A stretch of 64,000 bases of DNA from Sphingomonadales bacterium (lineage in GTDB: Bacteria; Pseudomonadota; Alphaproteobacteria; Sphingomonadales; Sphingomonadaceae), in assembly GCA_012032285.1 (NCBI GenBank), contig JAAURJ010000003.1, forward strand, positions 46,434 to 110,433, given 5' to 3'. The notes beneath the pieces were generated by a model. It searched no databases. It saw nothing but the letters and a program-made list of their open reading frames with translations, and was not told where the DNA came from. Positions 28,901 to 39,226 of the stretch are shown here, in pieces (the stretch's first letter is position 1; each line of letters opens with the position of its first letter). The translations under genes and the position numbers were made by a program.

Positions 28901-29479
28901 ATGAGCGAAGATGAAATTTTGGCAGAATTCCGGTCTGCAGAAGCCCTGTTGGAGGGGCATTTTCTGCTTTCGTCCGGGCGCCATAGTGCCCATTTTCTGC
29001 AATGCGCCCGCCTGCTTATGAATGCCGAGCGGGCTTCGCGCATTGCCATAGCCATTGCGCAGAAAATTCCGCGCGAGCTGCGTAGCGAGATTCAAGCAGT
29101 GGTTTCACCTGCAATGGGCGGGTTGATTATAGGCCATGAAATGGGCCGGGCGCTGGGCGTGGATGCGATGTTTGTTGAGCGGCCCGAAGGGGTGTTCGAT
29201 CTGCGCCGCGGGTTTGCACTATCGCCTGGCACAAAAGTGCTGATGATGGAAGATGTGGTGACCACCGGCCTTTCGGGACGCGAGGCGATTAAAGCGATAG
29301 AAGAAGCTGGCGGCGATGTCATCGCGGCGGGTGCCGTGGTTGACCGGTCCGGCGGGGCGGTTGATTTGGGCATACCCTTTTTCCCGCTGATCGAATTGAA
29401 TTTTCCGACCTATGCCCCCGATGAACTGCCGCCTGAACTGTCAGGCAGCGAAGCCGTCAAACCCGGAAGCCGGAAATAG
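28901..29479 (+). CDS. pyrE: Orotate phosphoribosyltransferase
   Basis: About 192 residues starting MSEDEILAEFRSAEALLEGH. The PRPP-binding motif is VLMMEDVVTTGLSGREAI (about 115-132). It adds phosphoribose to orotate in UMP synthesis. ATG 28901 is chosen over the upstream 28820 because it matches the family N-terminus. pdxJ follows three bases after the stop, so the two are co-transcribed. Confidence 0.95.
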   Translation: MSEDEILAEFRSAEALLEGHFLLSSGRHSAHFLQCARLLMNAERASRIAIAIAQKIPRELRSEIQAVVSPAMGGLIIGHEMGRALGVDAMFVERPEGVFDLRRGFALSPGTKVLMMEDVVTTGLSGREAIKAIEEAGGDVIAAGAVVDRSGGAVDLGIPFFPLIELNFPTYAPDELPPELSGSEAVKPGSRK

Positions 29480-29482
29480 CCA

Positions 29483-30235
29483 GTGGTGCATCGTGCCCTT
29501 CACCTTCGCCTTGGCGTTAATATCGACCATGTCGCAACCATTCGCAATGCCCGCGGCGGCGACCATCCCGATCCCATGCGGGCGGTGGAAATTGTCGAGG
29601 CAGCGGGCGGGGATGGTATCACCATTCATTTGCGTGAAGACCGGCGGCATATACGCGACAGCGATCTGGATGGGGTGATGACGGGGTGCAGCTTGCCCAT
29701 TAATTTGGAAATGGCGGCGACCGAAGAGATGCTGGCGATTGCGCTGCGCCACAAACCGCACGCTGCCTGCATTGTTCCCGAACGGCGGGAGGAGCGCACG
29801 ACCGAGGGCGGACTGGATGCGGCGGGCCAGCATAATCATCTTGCCCCCATTGTCGCACAGCTCAATGATGCGGGTATCCGGGTCAGCCTGTTTATCGAAC
29901 CCGACGCGCGGCAGATTGAGGCTGCGATGCGGCTGATGGCACCGGTGGTGGAACTTCATACTGGCCGTTATGCGCATTTGTGGCAAAGCGGGGATAACTG
30001 CGCCATAGAAACAGAGTTGAAGAAGATAACCGATGCAGCCGCGCTGGCCGCAAAGAATGGGATTGAGCCTCATGCCGGGCACGGCCTTACCTTTGATAAT
30101 GTGCAGCCCATCGCCGCCATTCCGCAAATCGCAGAGCTGAATATCGGCCATTATCTCATCGGCGAAGCGATTTTCATCGGGTTGGAGCAAAGCGTACGTA
30201 AGATGAGGACATTGATGGAGGCGGCCCGTGGATGA
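29483..30235 (+). CDS. pdxJ: Pyridoxine 5'-phosphate synthase
   Basis: A 250-residue TIM barrel, the last step of deoxyxylulose-5-phosphate-dependent vitamin B6 synthesis. Motifs: LRLGVNIDHVATIRNARGG, ITIHLREDRRHI, SLFIEPD, HTGRYA and AGHGLTFDNV. The N-terminus MVHRALH uses a start near 29483. The 3' end overlaps the next ORF by 8 bases. Confidence 0.97.
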   Translation: MVHRALHLRLGVNIDHVATIRNARGGDHPDPMRAVEIVEAAGGDGITIHLREDRRHIRDSDLDGVMTGCSLPINLEMAATEEMLAIALRHKPHAACIVPERREERTTEGGLDAAGQHNHLAPIVAQLNDAGIRVSLFIEPDARQIEAAMRLMAPVVELHTGRYAHLWQSGDNCAIETELKKITDAAALAAKNGIEPHAGHGLTFDNVQPIAAIPQIAELNIGHYLIGEAIFIGLEQSVRKMRTLMEAARG

Positions 30236-30653
30236 TGGGTTAACCAGATACCAGCAGTTGGAACTCGATGGTAAGTTTGCGGAGCGCATTGCAAAAGAGA
30301 TTGCTTCTGAAAACACTTTGATTCAGCAAAGAACTACTTGGGGAATAACAGTGCAAGGTTTGCTTTTGGCTAGCCTTGGTTTTATTCACAAACTACCAAA
30401 AGAGCTGAACAAAGAGCTAGTTTTGGACTATATTTCGGCAGCCGGGATTATACTCGCTTTAACAACTCTTATGGGATTTGTTGCAGCCATGAAGCAGATA
30501 ACCGATCACATCAGACTTTGGAAGAAAAACAAAGTTAGACTAGAAAGAGTTCATCCTAAACCATTTGCCATATGGTGGGCGGACTATCTTGGTTTGCTGC
30601 CGGTAGTAGCAGTCTGTTCAGTGCTTATGCTATTCTGGATTTCGATACGGTGA
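30228..30653 (+). CDS. Small membrane protein inserted between pdxJ and acpS
   Basis: A 141-residue ORF starting at GTG 30228, with GGAGG six bases upstream. Three hydrophobic segments (about 40-56, 66-92, 119-139) are separated by charged loops; the N-terminus ([20 protein letters not shown]) is helical. Codon use is visibly more AT-rich than its neighbours. Its stop overlaps the GTG of acpS (GTGA). The family is not recognised with certainty. The layout recalls small SLATT-like membrane proteins, but that is a guess. Seamless insertion within a biosynthetic operon suggests recent gain. Confidence 0.7.
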   Translation: MDDGLTRYQQLELDGKFAERIAKEIASENTLIQQRTTWGITVQGLLLASLGFIHKLPKELNKELVLDYISAAGIILALTTLMGFVAAMKQITDHIRLWKKNKVRLERVHPKPFAIWWADYLGLLPVVAVCSVLMLFWISIR

Positions 30654-31060
30654 TCATCGGTCTCGGCTCCGACCTATGTAATATTGAGCGTATTCAAAAC
30701 TCGCTCGACCGTTTTGGCGAACGATTTGAACAACGTGTGTTTACCGATGCGGAGCGGGCCAAGGCGGCCAAGCGACCTTTTACAAAGGCAGGCACCTATG
30801 CCAAACGCTTTGCCGCCAAAGAGGCGTTTTCGAAAGCGGTTGGCACCGGATTTCGCCGCGGCGTTTTTATGAAGGATATCGGCGTGGTCAACGCGCCATC
30901 CGGCGCCCCGACATTGCACCTAACCGGCGGAGCAAAGGCCCGGCTGGATGCGATGATCCCGCAGGGCCATAGCGCCCATATCCATTTGACCCTGACCGAT
31001 GATCACCCTTGGGCACAGGCATTCATCATCATAGAGGCGCTGCCCATGGCAGGTGCATAA
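30650..31060 (+). CDS. acpS: Holo-[acyl-carrier-protein] synthase
   Basis: About 136 residues from GTG 30650: [16 protein letters not shown]. The metal and CoA motif [17 protein letters not shown] is clear. It transfers phosphopantetheine from CoA to ACP. The GTG start overlaps the TGA of the inserted membrane gene. In an ATG-based reading the protein would start at 30572 inside that gene, which is unlikely. Confidence 0.95.
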   Translation: MIIGLGSDLCNIERIQNSLDRFGERFEQRVFTDAERAKAAKRPFTKAGTYAKRFAAKEAFSKAVGTGFRRGVFMKDIGVVNAPSGAPTLHLTGGAKARLDAMIPQGHSAHIHLTLTDDHPWAQAFIIIEALPMAGA

Positions 31061-31111
31061 AAGCCATATATGGCGCATATAAGGATAGAGACGATTTTGG
31101 ATAAGGACAGC

Positions 31112-32091
31112 ATGGCGGGCGAAAGCAAAGGCAAAGGCGAAAGCAAAGCCGAAAATAATGATGCGCTCACCGATACCGAGCCGCAAAAAGGCGGGCGTTT
31201 ATCCGCGCTTTGGGCGGAGATAAAGGGGTTGTTCTGGTTGCTTGTGGCCGTGCTCCTGTTTCATAGCTTTATTGCCAAACCTTTTTATATTCCGTCCGTA
31301 TCGATGATGCCGACGTTGCAAGTCGGTGACCGCTTGTTTGTCAGCAAATATGCCTATGGTTGGAGCCATGTGTCGCCGACCATCCCCAACCTGCCGGCTA
31401 TTTTCCGCTGGCTTATCCTGCGCGAAAATGTGTCCAGCCTTGCGGTGCAATTGCCGCCCAGCGATGGCCGGGTTTGGGGCAAGATGCCGCAGCGCGGGGA
31501 CATTGTGATTTTGAAACCAGAAGGCAAAACCGATGATTTGATCAAGCGGGTTATCGGCATACCCGGCGATCTGCTCGAAGTGCGCGCAGGCCAAGTGTGG
31601 CTTAATGGAAAAGCGGTAAAACAGGAACAACAGCCCGATACGCTGATCCCTGAAGATGGTCATTTATGCGATCGGGGTTTTGTGCCGCCTGGTCCTTGTT
31701 ATGAAGGCTTTACCGAAGATCCGGTAAGGCAGAAGGACGGAAGCCTTGCTTATTCGGTGCCGACCGTGCGTGAAACCCTGCCCAATGGGGTCAGCTATAA
31801 CATTTTCGATCTGGGCGAAACATCCGCGGACAATGTACCGCCGGTGCGGATACCGCAGGGACATTTATATCTGATGGGCGATAACAGGGACAGAAGCGCC
31901 GATAGCCGAATTCCGCGCGGTTCGCAGGGCGGGCTGGGCGGGCCAGTGTCTTGGGACCGTATTGGCGGCGCGCCGAATCAATCATCACTTTTTCGGTTGA
32001 CGGCAACACTGGATGGAATCCGGTCAGTTGGTGGAGTTCGCTGCGCGGCGGCAGGGCAGGCACCAGCTTGCGCCCTCAGAAAGACAAATAG
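31112..32091 (+). CDS. lepB: Signal peptidase I (frameshifted near its 3' end)
   Basis: An S26 peptidase anchored by one helix (about 35-52). Catalytic Ser in YIPSVSMMPTL and Lys in LIKRVIGIPGD; GDNRDRSADSR is box E. A one-base slip at the G/C run near 31964-31972 throws the frame into the next gene. The other frame gives the expected end (IITFSVDGNTGWNPVSWW, then TAG at 32091), so the intended protein is about 326 residues. Start MAGESKGK at 31112 is preferred over 31070. It has an unusual charged Lys/Glu/Ser-rich N-terminus. Confidence 0.93.
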
Positions 32092-32095
32092 CATA

Positions 32096-32365
32096 GTGCC
32101 TGTCATAATCACCTTTCTTTTGGGCATAGCCAATTTCGCCATGCAAAAAGCAGTGTCCGAATCCGGCCATCCTTTTGTCGAAGATAGCAAAATCTATTTT
32201 GGCAGATATTTTGGAAAGAATAGCAGCTATTATCTCGAATATGCGATATTGGTTGGCGTGCTATATTTTTCCGTCGGCGGGAGCTGGCTCGCGCTGGCGG
32301 TTTACATGATTTACAGTGCACTCAATGCGCTGGCCGCGTGGGCGCTGCTTACGGGCCGTGTATAA
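32096..32365 (+). CDS. Small membrane protein downstream of lepB
   Basis: GTG 32096, four bases after the corrected lepB stop, opens 89 codons: VPVIITFLLGIANFAMQKAV then a polar stretch and two more hydrophobic segments (YLEYAILVGVLYFSVGG, LALAVYMIYSALNALAAWAL). Three helices fill most of the protein. In the raw reading it looks fused to signal peptidase, which is an artefact of the frameshift. The family is not recognised. Confidence 0.6.
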   Translation: MPVIITFLLGIANFAMQKAVSESGHPFVEDSKIYFGRYFGKNSSYYLEYAILVGVLYFSVGGSWLALAVYMIYSALNALAAWALLTGRV

Positions 32366-32464
32366 ACGCTGTCGCTGATCTTTGCGAAAATACCGTTTAT
32401 CGAATGGCAATATGGATCAAACATTTATCGCCATAATTGGCGCTGACCTTAAAAGGAATATTGT

Positions 32465-34588
32465 TTGATCCTCGCTTTACCTCCGCAAGTCCGCCAATGC
32501 TGTGCTATAAAGCTGTTGCTTTTGGCGGGCTCTTTTTATGGTTCACCTGCTTTTGCTCTGCAGGATGCAGGCGCAATTGCCGCTGATAGCTCTAATGCCT
32601 CTGCAAATTTGGAACCGCGGATAGAGGATGGCAAGCAGATATATGATGCCGCATTGTTTGCCCGCTTTGTCCCGCAAACGGCGGAGGATATGGTGCGGCA
32701 AATACCCGGCTTTACGATCACTGGCGGCGGCGGCGAGCGCGGTTTGGGTGAAGCAACGCAAAATGTCCTGATCAACGGGCAGCGGATAAACGGTAAGAGC
32801 AATGACGCCTTCACCTTGCTTGGCCGCACACCGGCGGCCGCTGTGGTGCGGATTGAGATATTGGACGGGGCCAGCCTGAATATCCCCGGTTTAAGCGGTC
32901 AGGTGCTTAACTTAATAAGCGAAAATAACGGAATAAAGGGTAGCTTCGGCTGGTCACCGCGCTGGCGTGAAAAGATTGACACCCCTTGGTTGAATGTTGA
33001 GGTTAACCTGTCGGGTAAATTGGCTGACGGCGATTTTACTTTGGGATTGAATAACCGGAACAGCTACCGTGCCGGAGGCTGGGGGGCAGAAATCGTGCGC
33101 AACGGGGCGGGCGAATTGCAATATGTCCGCGATTTTTTTTCGACATTCGATGGCGACAACCCCAAAATCGCCGGCAGCTATAGTAGGGCGAGCAGCGCTG
33201 GATCGGTTTTCAATCTGAATGGTGAGGCGGCGTTGAATATATTCCGCCGCCGTTCGGAAAGGCAGTTATCCGGCCCCGCTATTGCCGATAGGAGGGAATT
33301 GGCAACCGGATCTGAAGATGAGTGGAATTATGAAATAAGCGGGGATTATGAATTTGCCGTTGCGGGCGGGCGGTTGAAACTAATTGGGTATAACCGTTTT
33401 GAACATAGCCCTACAAACAGTTTTTTCAGACAGATTTTCAGCGATGGTTCGCCCGATGACGCTTCCCGCTTTGAACGGACCGCCAATGAAGGCGAAAGCA
33501 TCGCGCGGGGAGAATATAGCTGGAAAAACGGTCACGCCGATTGGCGCATATCGGCGGAGGGCGTGTATAATTTTCTGGATGCGCAATCCGGACTGTTTGT
33601 GTTGGATGAGGATGGTGTTTTCCAGCCCGAACCGATTGATAATGGCAATTCGCGCGTGTCCGAAAAACGCGGACAAATCATCCTCTCTTATGGCCGTCCA
33701 GTCACGGCGGAGATAAATTTGCAGGCTCAATTGGGCGGTGAATATAGTCAGATTACTCAAACTGGTGCGGGCGGTCTGACCCGTCAATTTGTTCGGCCAA
33801 AAGGGCAATTGGCGCTGGCGTGGAAGGCATCCCCGCATCTGGATATCAGCGCCAAATTGCAGCGCAAAGTGGGCCAGCTCAATTTTTTTGACTTTCTGGC
33901 TTCTGTCGATTTGCAGGATGATAATGATAATGCCGGCAACCCCGATCTTGTGCCGCCACAAAGCTGGCTAGCAGAGCTTGAACTCAACCGCAAATTGGGG
34001 GCGGCCGGATCGATTAACCTGAAATTCCAGCATGAACGGTTCAGCGATATTGTGGATCAAATTCCGGTGGCTGGCGGAGAGGCTCCCGGCAATCTGGCGG
34101 GCAGCGCCCATAGATGGAGCGCAGAGATAAATTCAACCTTCCTGCTCGACAATCTCGGCCTGAAGGGCGCGAAGCTGGATCTGGCGGGCTATTGGCAAAA
34201 CAGCAGCCTAACAGACCCATTGACACAGCAGAAGCGCCGCTTTGGGTTTGACCGCAAATGGACATGGTCAGCCGATTTCAGGCATGATATTACCAACAGC
34301 CTATTGGCATGGGGGTTTGGCCTAGGGGATCAAAGCAACGCCCCTTTTGTGCGGTTAAACTATCAATTTCGGGAACGGAATAACAAACCGCGCACGTATA
34401 TGTTCATTGAGCATAAGGATATTGGCGGGCTGAAATTAAATGCACAGTTGATCAATTTAATCGGCCAAAATGAACAATCGCAGGAAATATTCTACAGCGA
34501 CCGGCGGGCGGATCTGATCGATGAAACCAGATTTGGCACCAATTTTTATGGCCGGATATTTCAGCTTTCAGTCAGTGGTAATTTTTGA
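32465..34588 (+). CDS. TonB-dependent outer-membrane receptor
   Basis: 707 residues with a signal peptide (cleavage near ALQDA), a plug domain (about 60-165: AEDMVRQIPGFTITGGGG, QNVLINGQRINGKS, VVRIEILDG) and a beta-barrel rich in aromatic strands, ending in the terminal Phe of VSGNF. It is short for the family and has no CarboxypepD or secretin-like front domain. The ligand is not evident; the Atm1-type exporter follows 54 bases on. Confidence 0.9.
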   Translation: MILALPPQVRQCCAIKLLLLAGSFYGSPAFALQDAGAIAADSSNASANLEPRIEDGKQIYDAALFARFVPQTAEDMVRQIPGFTITGGGGERGLGEATQNVLINGQRINGKSNDAFTLLGRTPAAAVVRIEILDGASLNIPGLSGQVLNLISENNGIKGSFGWSPRWREKIDTPWLNVEVNLSGKLADGDFTLGLNNRNSYRAGGWGAEIVRNGAGELQYVRDFFSTFDGDNPKIAGSYSRASSAGSVFNLNGEAALNIFRRRSERQLSGPAIADRRELATGSEDEWNYEISGDYEFAVAGGRLKLIGYNRFEHSPTNSFFRQIFSDGSPDDASRFERTANEGESIARGEYSWKNGHADWRISAEGVYNFLDAQSGLFVLDEDGVFQPEPIDNGNSRVSEKRGQIILSYGRPVTAEINLQAQLGGEYSQITQTGAGGLTRQFVRPKGQLALAWKASPHLDISAKLQRKVGQLNFFDFLASVDLQDDNDNAGNPDLVPPQSWLAELELNRKLGAAGSINLKFQHERFSDIVDQIPVAGGEAPGNLAGSAHRWSAEINSTFLLDNLGLKGAKLDLAGYWQNSSLTDPLTQQKRRFGFDRKWTWSADFRHDITNSLLAWGFGLGDQSNAPFVRLNYQFRERNNKPRTYMFIEHKDIGGLKLNAQLINLIGQNEQSQEIFYSDRRADLIDETRFGTNFYGRIFQLSVSGNF

Positions 34589-34642
34589 GGCCTTTCACAT
34601 TGCGGCCTAGCCAAGATAGAATTACGGTTCCATATAGCCGCC

Positions 34643-36478
34643 ATGCATGGTCCTGTCTCTCCCCCGCAAAAAGATGAAAATGGCAAAAGGATAGAGCCGC
34701 CGGTTTTGCCGACCCTGCGCCGGTTTTTGCCCTATTTATGGCCAAAGGATAAGCCCCATTTGAAATGGCGAATAATCTGGGCGGGCATCATGGTTTTGGG
34801 GTCCAAGGCGATTGTCCTTTATATGCCCTTCCTTTTTGGCGCGGCGATTAACCGGATGGAGCCGGGGATGGAGCCGGGCGCGGCGCTCGCCATTGGGTTG
34901 ATCCTTGCCTATGCGGGTGCGCGGCTGGCAGGCGTAGTGTTCGACAATTTGCGCAACATTGCCTTTGAGAGCGTCGGGCAGGAGGCTACGCGAGAGCTTG
35001 CCGTTGGTGTCTTCACCCATCTGCACGCATTGTCGCTGCGGTTTCACCTTGCCCGGCGTACGGGCGAAGTAACCAAGGTAATTGAACGCGGCACGAAAAG
35101 CATCGACACCATGCTTTATTTCCTGCTTTTCAATATCGCACCGACGATTATCGAGTTGGCGGCGGTGCTGATCATCTTCTCCTTTAAATTTAGCATTGGC
35201 CTTGCCATTGCCACCGCCATCATGGTCGGCGTTTATATCTACCTGACCCGTGCAATTACCGATTGGCGTAATGCGCTGCGGGCAGAAATGAACGATTTGG
35301 ATACCATAACCGTATCCCGATCAGTGGACAGCTTACTCAATTATGAAACGGTGAAATATTTCAGCGCAGAGCCGCGTGAAATTATACGGTATGAAAAAGC
35401 GGCGCGGCAATATGCGAATGCGGCGGTGAAAAGCGAAAATTCGCTTGCAGTTTTGAATATCGCACAGTCGCTGGTCACCAATGTGATGATGGGCGGCGCG
35501 ATGGCCTATACGATCTGGGGCTGGTCACAGGGGGCATATAAAACCGGTGATGTGGTGATCGTCAACGGATTGTTGATGCAATTGTTCCGGCCGCTTGATT
35601 TGCTAGGCATGGTCTACCGGATGATCCGTCAGGGTCTGATTGATATGCAGGCAATGTTCGACCTTGTTGATACACCGCAGGAGATTACCGACCGTGCGGA
35701 TGCTGCGCCCTTAAAAATAGGCGAAGGCCGTGTGGAATTTGACAATGTCGGCTTTGGCTATGATGTGGGCCGTCAGATATTGAACGGGGTAAGCTTTACG
35801 GTGCCAGCAGGGCAGACTTTGGCAATTGTCGGGCCATCGGGCGCGGGCAAATCGACCATCGCAAGGTTGCTGTTCCGTTTTTACGACCCACAGGCCGGAA
35901 TGATCCGGATTGACGGGCAAGATATCAGCAGCGTCACCCAAAATTCACTACGCAGCGCCATCGGTATCGTGCCGCAGGATACCGTGCTGTTTAACGACAC
36001 AATCGGCTATAACATTGCCTATGGGCTTGAGGAAGCCGGGCAGGACGATGTTATCGGGGCCGCAAGGGGCGCGGCGATTGATGATTTTATTGCCGCCCTG
36101 CCGCGCGGTTATGATACCGAAGTGGGCGAGCGTGGCTTGAAGCTTTCGGGCGGAGAGAAGCAGCGTGTAGCCATTGCCCGCACCCTGCTTAAAAACCCGC
36201 CAATTCTAATTTTGGACGAAGCGACCAGTGCGCTCGACAGCCGCACCGAAGCGGCCATTCAATCAACATTAAATGATATAGCGGAAAAACGCACCACGAT
36301 TATCATCGCGCATAGGCTGTCCACCATTACCCATGCCGACCAGATCATCGTTTTGGATAAGGGGCTGGTGGCAGAACAAGGCAATCATGAAAGCCTGCTT
36401 CATATTGGCGGTTTATATGCGGGGCTTTGGCAAAGACAACAGGCGGAACGTGACAAGGAAGATGCGGCGACCGTTTAG
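34643..36478 (+). CDS. Atm1-type ABC exporter (glutathione/metal-thiol conjugates)
   Basis: A 611-residue half-transporter: six membrane helices (about 35-330) fused to an ATPase (Walker A GPSGAGKSTIARLL near 395, signature LSGGEKQRVAIAR, Walker B ILILDEATSALD). The FLPYLWP opening and the ATM motifs (YETVKYFSAE, VVIVNGLLMQLFRPLDLLG) match bacterial Atm1/HMT1 proteins, which export glutathione-bound metals or sulfur species. Several sphingomonads carry this gene. Confidence 0.92.
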   Translation: MHGPVSPPQKDENGKRIEPPVLPTLRRFLPYLWPKDKPHLKWRIIWAGIMVLGSKAIVLYMPFLFGAAINRMEPGMEPGAALAIGLILAYAGARLAGVVFDNLRNIAFESVGQEATRELAVGVFTHLHALSLRFHLARRTGEVTKVIERGTKSIDTMLYFLLFNIAPTIIELAAVLIIFSFKFSIGLAIATAIMVGVYIYLTRAITDWRNALRAEMNDLDTITVSRSVDSLLNYETVKYFSAEPREIIRYEKAARQYANAAVKSENSLAVLNIAQSLVTNVMMGGAMAYTIWGWSQGAYKTGDVVIVNGLLMQLFRPLDLLGMVYRMIRQGLIDMQAMFDLVDTPQEITDRADAAPLKIGEGRVEFDNVGFGYDVGRQILNGVSFTVPAGQTLAIVGPSGAGKSTIARLLFRFYDPQAGMIRIDGQDISSVTQNSLRSAIGIVPQDTVLFNDTIGYNIAYGLEEAGQDDVIGAARGAAIDDFIAALPRGYDTEVGERGLKLSGGEKQRVAIARTLLKNPPILILDEATSALDSRTEAAIQSTLNDIAEKRTTIIIAHRLSTITHADQIIVLDKGLVAEQGNHESLLHIGGLYAGLWQRQQAERDKEDAATV

Positions 36479-36543
36479 CAGCTGTATCGTAAATTAAACA
36501 ATTATTGGTTCCATCACCGCCTGACACAGGATAGGGCGACCCG

Positions 36544-38322
36544 ATGGCCATATTGTTCGAACATGATCCGGAAACGGAATTGCAGCGCCTGTTCGGTTAT
36601 AGTGAATTTCGCGGGCAGCAGCGGCTGGTGATTGACCGGGTGCTGGCGGGACAAAGCAGTCTTGCGGTTATGCCGACGGGTGCGGGCAAATCGCTTTGCT
36701 ATCAATTGCCTTCGGTGATGCTGCGCGGGGCCTGTATCGTTATATCGCCGCTGATTGCCTTAATGCAGGATCAGGTGCGCAGCGCCAGCGCTGCAGGCAT
36801 CCGTGCGGCAACATTGACCAGCGCCGATGGCAACCGGGCCGAAACGATGCAGCGACTGCGCGATGGCGACCTTGATCTGCTTTATGTCGCGCCGGAACGG
36901 GCGTCTGGTGATGAATTCCGCCTGCTGCTGTCCGAAGCGCATATCAGCCTTTTTGCAATAGACGAGGCGCATTGTGTGTCCGAATGGGGGCATGATTTCC
37001 GTCCCGATTACCGCTTGCTGCGCCCAATGATGGATGATTTTCCGCATATTCCCCGCCTTGCACTGACGGCGACAGCAGATGCCCATACGCGCAGCGATAT
37101 TTTGACGCAGCTCGGCATATCGGCGGATGGGATGATCATTGCGGGATTTGACCGGCCCAATATCCGCTATCATATCACCCCTAAACAGGGCGCAGCGCGG
37201 CAAGTCGCCGATGTGGTCGCCGCCAATCCGGGTGCAGGCATAGTCTATGTCCCCTCTCGCGCGGGCGTGGATAATCTAGCGGCAAAGCTATCGGCAACTG
37301 GGCGGTTGGTGCGTCCTTATCATGCGGGCCTAGACCCGGAGGTGCGCCGCGCCAACCAAGCGGCTTTTGTCGCATCCGAAGATATGGTGATGGTCGCCAC
37401 CGTCGCTTTTGGCATGGGCATTGATAAACCGGATGTCCGTTTTGTGATTCATGCAGGGCTGCCCAAATCGATCGAATCCTATTATCAGGAAACCGGGCGT
37501 GCGGGGCGTGACGGCGATCCGGCCACGGCGCATTTATTCTGGGGTGCGGAGGATTTTTCAAAGGCGCGAATGTGGCTGCGCGATATGGACGAAAGCCGTT
37601 TAGCCGGCGAACGGGCGCGGCTGTCTGCGCTGGCGGTGTTAGCTGAAACGCCGGGGTGCAGGCGTTTGGTGCTGCTCAAACATTTTGGCGAAAATCCGCC
37701 CCGCCATTGCGGCAATTGCGATAATTGCCTCCACCCGCCCAAAACCATTAATGCCAGCATATTGGCGCAAAAATTCCTGTCCGCCGTATATCGTACCGGA
37801 CAAAGCTTTGGCGCTCTGCACCTTGAAAAAATTTTAATCGGAAAGGCGGATGACCGTGCAGAGCAGCTGGGCCATGACCGCCTATCGGTTTTCGGAATTG
37901 TGAAGGATGAAGAGGCTGGGATGATAAAGCCATTGTCCCGGTCGCTTTTGATGAAGGATGCGCTGCGTAGCAATGACCATGGCGGTTTGATGTTGGGTCC
38001 GCAGGCTAAAGCGTATTTGAAGGGGGAGGAGGAGTTGCACCTGATCCTTCCGCCAAAAAGAGAGCGGCGGGCAAAACGCAGCGGCGATACACCCAATCCG
38101 GTCGGCAATCCGCTATTCGAAGCGCTTCGGGCTTGCCGCCGCGATCTGGCGATGGAAGCTGGCGTTCCACCCTATGTGATATTCCATGATGCTACGCTGC
38201 GTGATATGGCTTTGCTTTGCCCGGCGGATTTGGACCAAATGGGCAGGGTTAGCGGCGTGGGCGCAAAAAAGCTGGAGGCCTATGGCCATGCCTTTCTTAA
38301 GGTTGTGGAGCAATATCGATGA
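36544..38322 (+). CDS. recQ: ATP-dependent DNA helicase RecQ
   Basis: 592 residues with a 3'-5' helicase core: [15 protein letters not shown] (about 44), [18 protein letters not shown], and [12 protein letters not shown]. The zinc-binding Cys set [19 protein letters not shown] and the RQC domain follow, and an HRDC domain closes the protein (about 520-592). It acts in recombination and fork repair. The next start overlaps its stop (ATGA). Confidence 0.96.
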   Translation: MAILFEHDPETELQRLFGYSEFRGQQRLVIDRVLAGQSSLAVMPTGAGKSLCYQLPSVMLRGACIVISPLIALMQDQVRSASAAGIRAATLTSADGNRAETMQRLRDGDLDLLYVAPERASGDEFRLLLSEAHISLFAIDEAHCVSEWGHDFRPDYRLLRPMMDDFPHIPRLALTATADAHTRSDILTQLGISADGMIIAGFDRPNIRYHITPKQGAARQVADVVAANPGAGIVYVPSRAGVDNLAAKLSATGRLVRPYHAGLDPEVRRANQAAFVASEDMVMVATVAFGMGIDKPDVRFVIHAGLPKSIESYYQETGRAGRDGDPATAHLFWGAEDFSKARMWLRDMDESRLAGERARLSALAVLAETPGCRRLVLLKHFGENPPRHCGNCDNCLHPPKTINASILAQKFLSAVYRTGQSFGALHLEKILIGKADDRAEQLGHDRLSVFGIVKDEEAGMIKPLSRSLLMKDALRSNDHGGLMLGPQAKAYLKGEEELHLILPPKRERRAKRSGDTPNPVGNPLFEALRACRRDLAMEAGVPPYVIFHDATLRDMALLCPADLDQMGRVSGVGAKKLEAYGHAFLKVVEQYR

Positions 38323-38872
38323 AATATTCGACCATGATAATGCCGCTCTTGCTGATAACCGCTTGCACTAACGGCGCGGTGCAGGCACCCGAAAACAAGG
38401 TTCAGACAAAGAAGGAGGATGAAACCATGTTTCGCAAATTGACGATAGCATCTGGGCCAGCCCGCAAATAACGCTGACCGATGTCGAATCCGCCAAGGCG
38501 CAGGGCGTGACAATGATCATCAACAACCGCCCCGATGGCGAAGATCCCTCCTCTGCGCAAAGCGCCGATATTGCGGCAGCGGCAAAGGCCGCTGGGATTG
38601 ACTATGTCGCCATTCCTGTCACCCATGCCGGATTTTCACGTGCGCAAATTGATGCGCTGAACAGTGCGCTTGAAAAGGCAAAGGGTGGACGCGTTCTGGC
38701 CTATTGCCGGTCGGGCACCCGATCAACCCTGCTATGGGCGTTGTCGCAAGCGGCCAAAGGCGAAAGCCCGCGCGTCATCGCGGCAAAGGCCGCCGATGCA
38801 GGCTATGATGTCGCTCCGGTACAAATGATGCTCGACACATTATCAAGCGCGGCAAAAGGAGCGGCACAATAG
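38319..38872 (+). CDS. DUF442 (BLH/TIGR01244) sulfur-transferase/phosphatase-like protein, possibly a lipoprotein (frameshifted)
   Basis: The core begins MFRKLT at ATG 38427, 8 bases after AGGAGG (38413-38418). One base is missing near 38441-38446, after which it reads [32 protein letters not shown], and the active-site loop [13 protein letters not shown]. Reading back in the same frame, ATG 38319 (overlapping the recQ stop) adds [19 protein letters not shown], a good lipoprotein signal with lipobox LITAC. Either start is possible: a cytosolic DUF442 enzyme of about 148 residues, or a lipidated version of about 184. Confidence 0.75.
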
Positions 38873-38930
38873 CAAAGGGCAAGAATAAAAGCCTCTCGTT
38901 ATCATTTACCGCCAAAACAAAGAAAATTGG

Positions 38931-39001
38931 AGGCCCGAGCCGGAATCGAACCGGCGTGCAAGGATTTGCAGTCCTCTGCGTCACCACTCCGCCATCGGGC
39001 C
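38931..39001 (-). tRNA. tRNA-Cys (anticodon GCA)
   Basis: The minus strand folds as a cloverleaf: acceptor GGCCCGA/TCGGGCC, D-stem and loop GGCGGAGTGGTGACGC, anticodon stem GAGGACTGCAAATCCTT with GCA, T-arm GCCGGTTCGATTCCGGC. The discriminator is U, as expected for cysteine. CCA is not encoded. Length is 71 bases. Confidence 0.96.
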
Positions 39002-39226
39002 TCTTGCACTGCTTTGATGCGGAGAGGGGCCGAATAGCGAGTCATGTTCGGCTTTGCAAGCCCGTCGGAGAGGCAAAAAATTATATTTACGCCCTATGGC
39101 CTATAATGACAGGCTGCACTGCTAAAGGGATGGCAAACGGCCCTGTGGCGGCGATATGACGTCTGACGGTAAAAATAGGCACTTTGTTTGAATCCGGCTT
39201 GGCCTTTTGCCCATGTCTGTCTAAAA

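Noticed and set aside
31070..32365. Signal peptidase fused to a membrane domain
   Set aside because: One-base correction near 31968 gives a normal lepB end; the fusion is a frameshift artefact.
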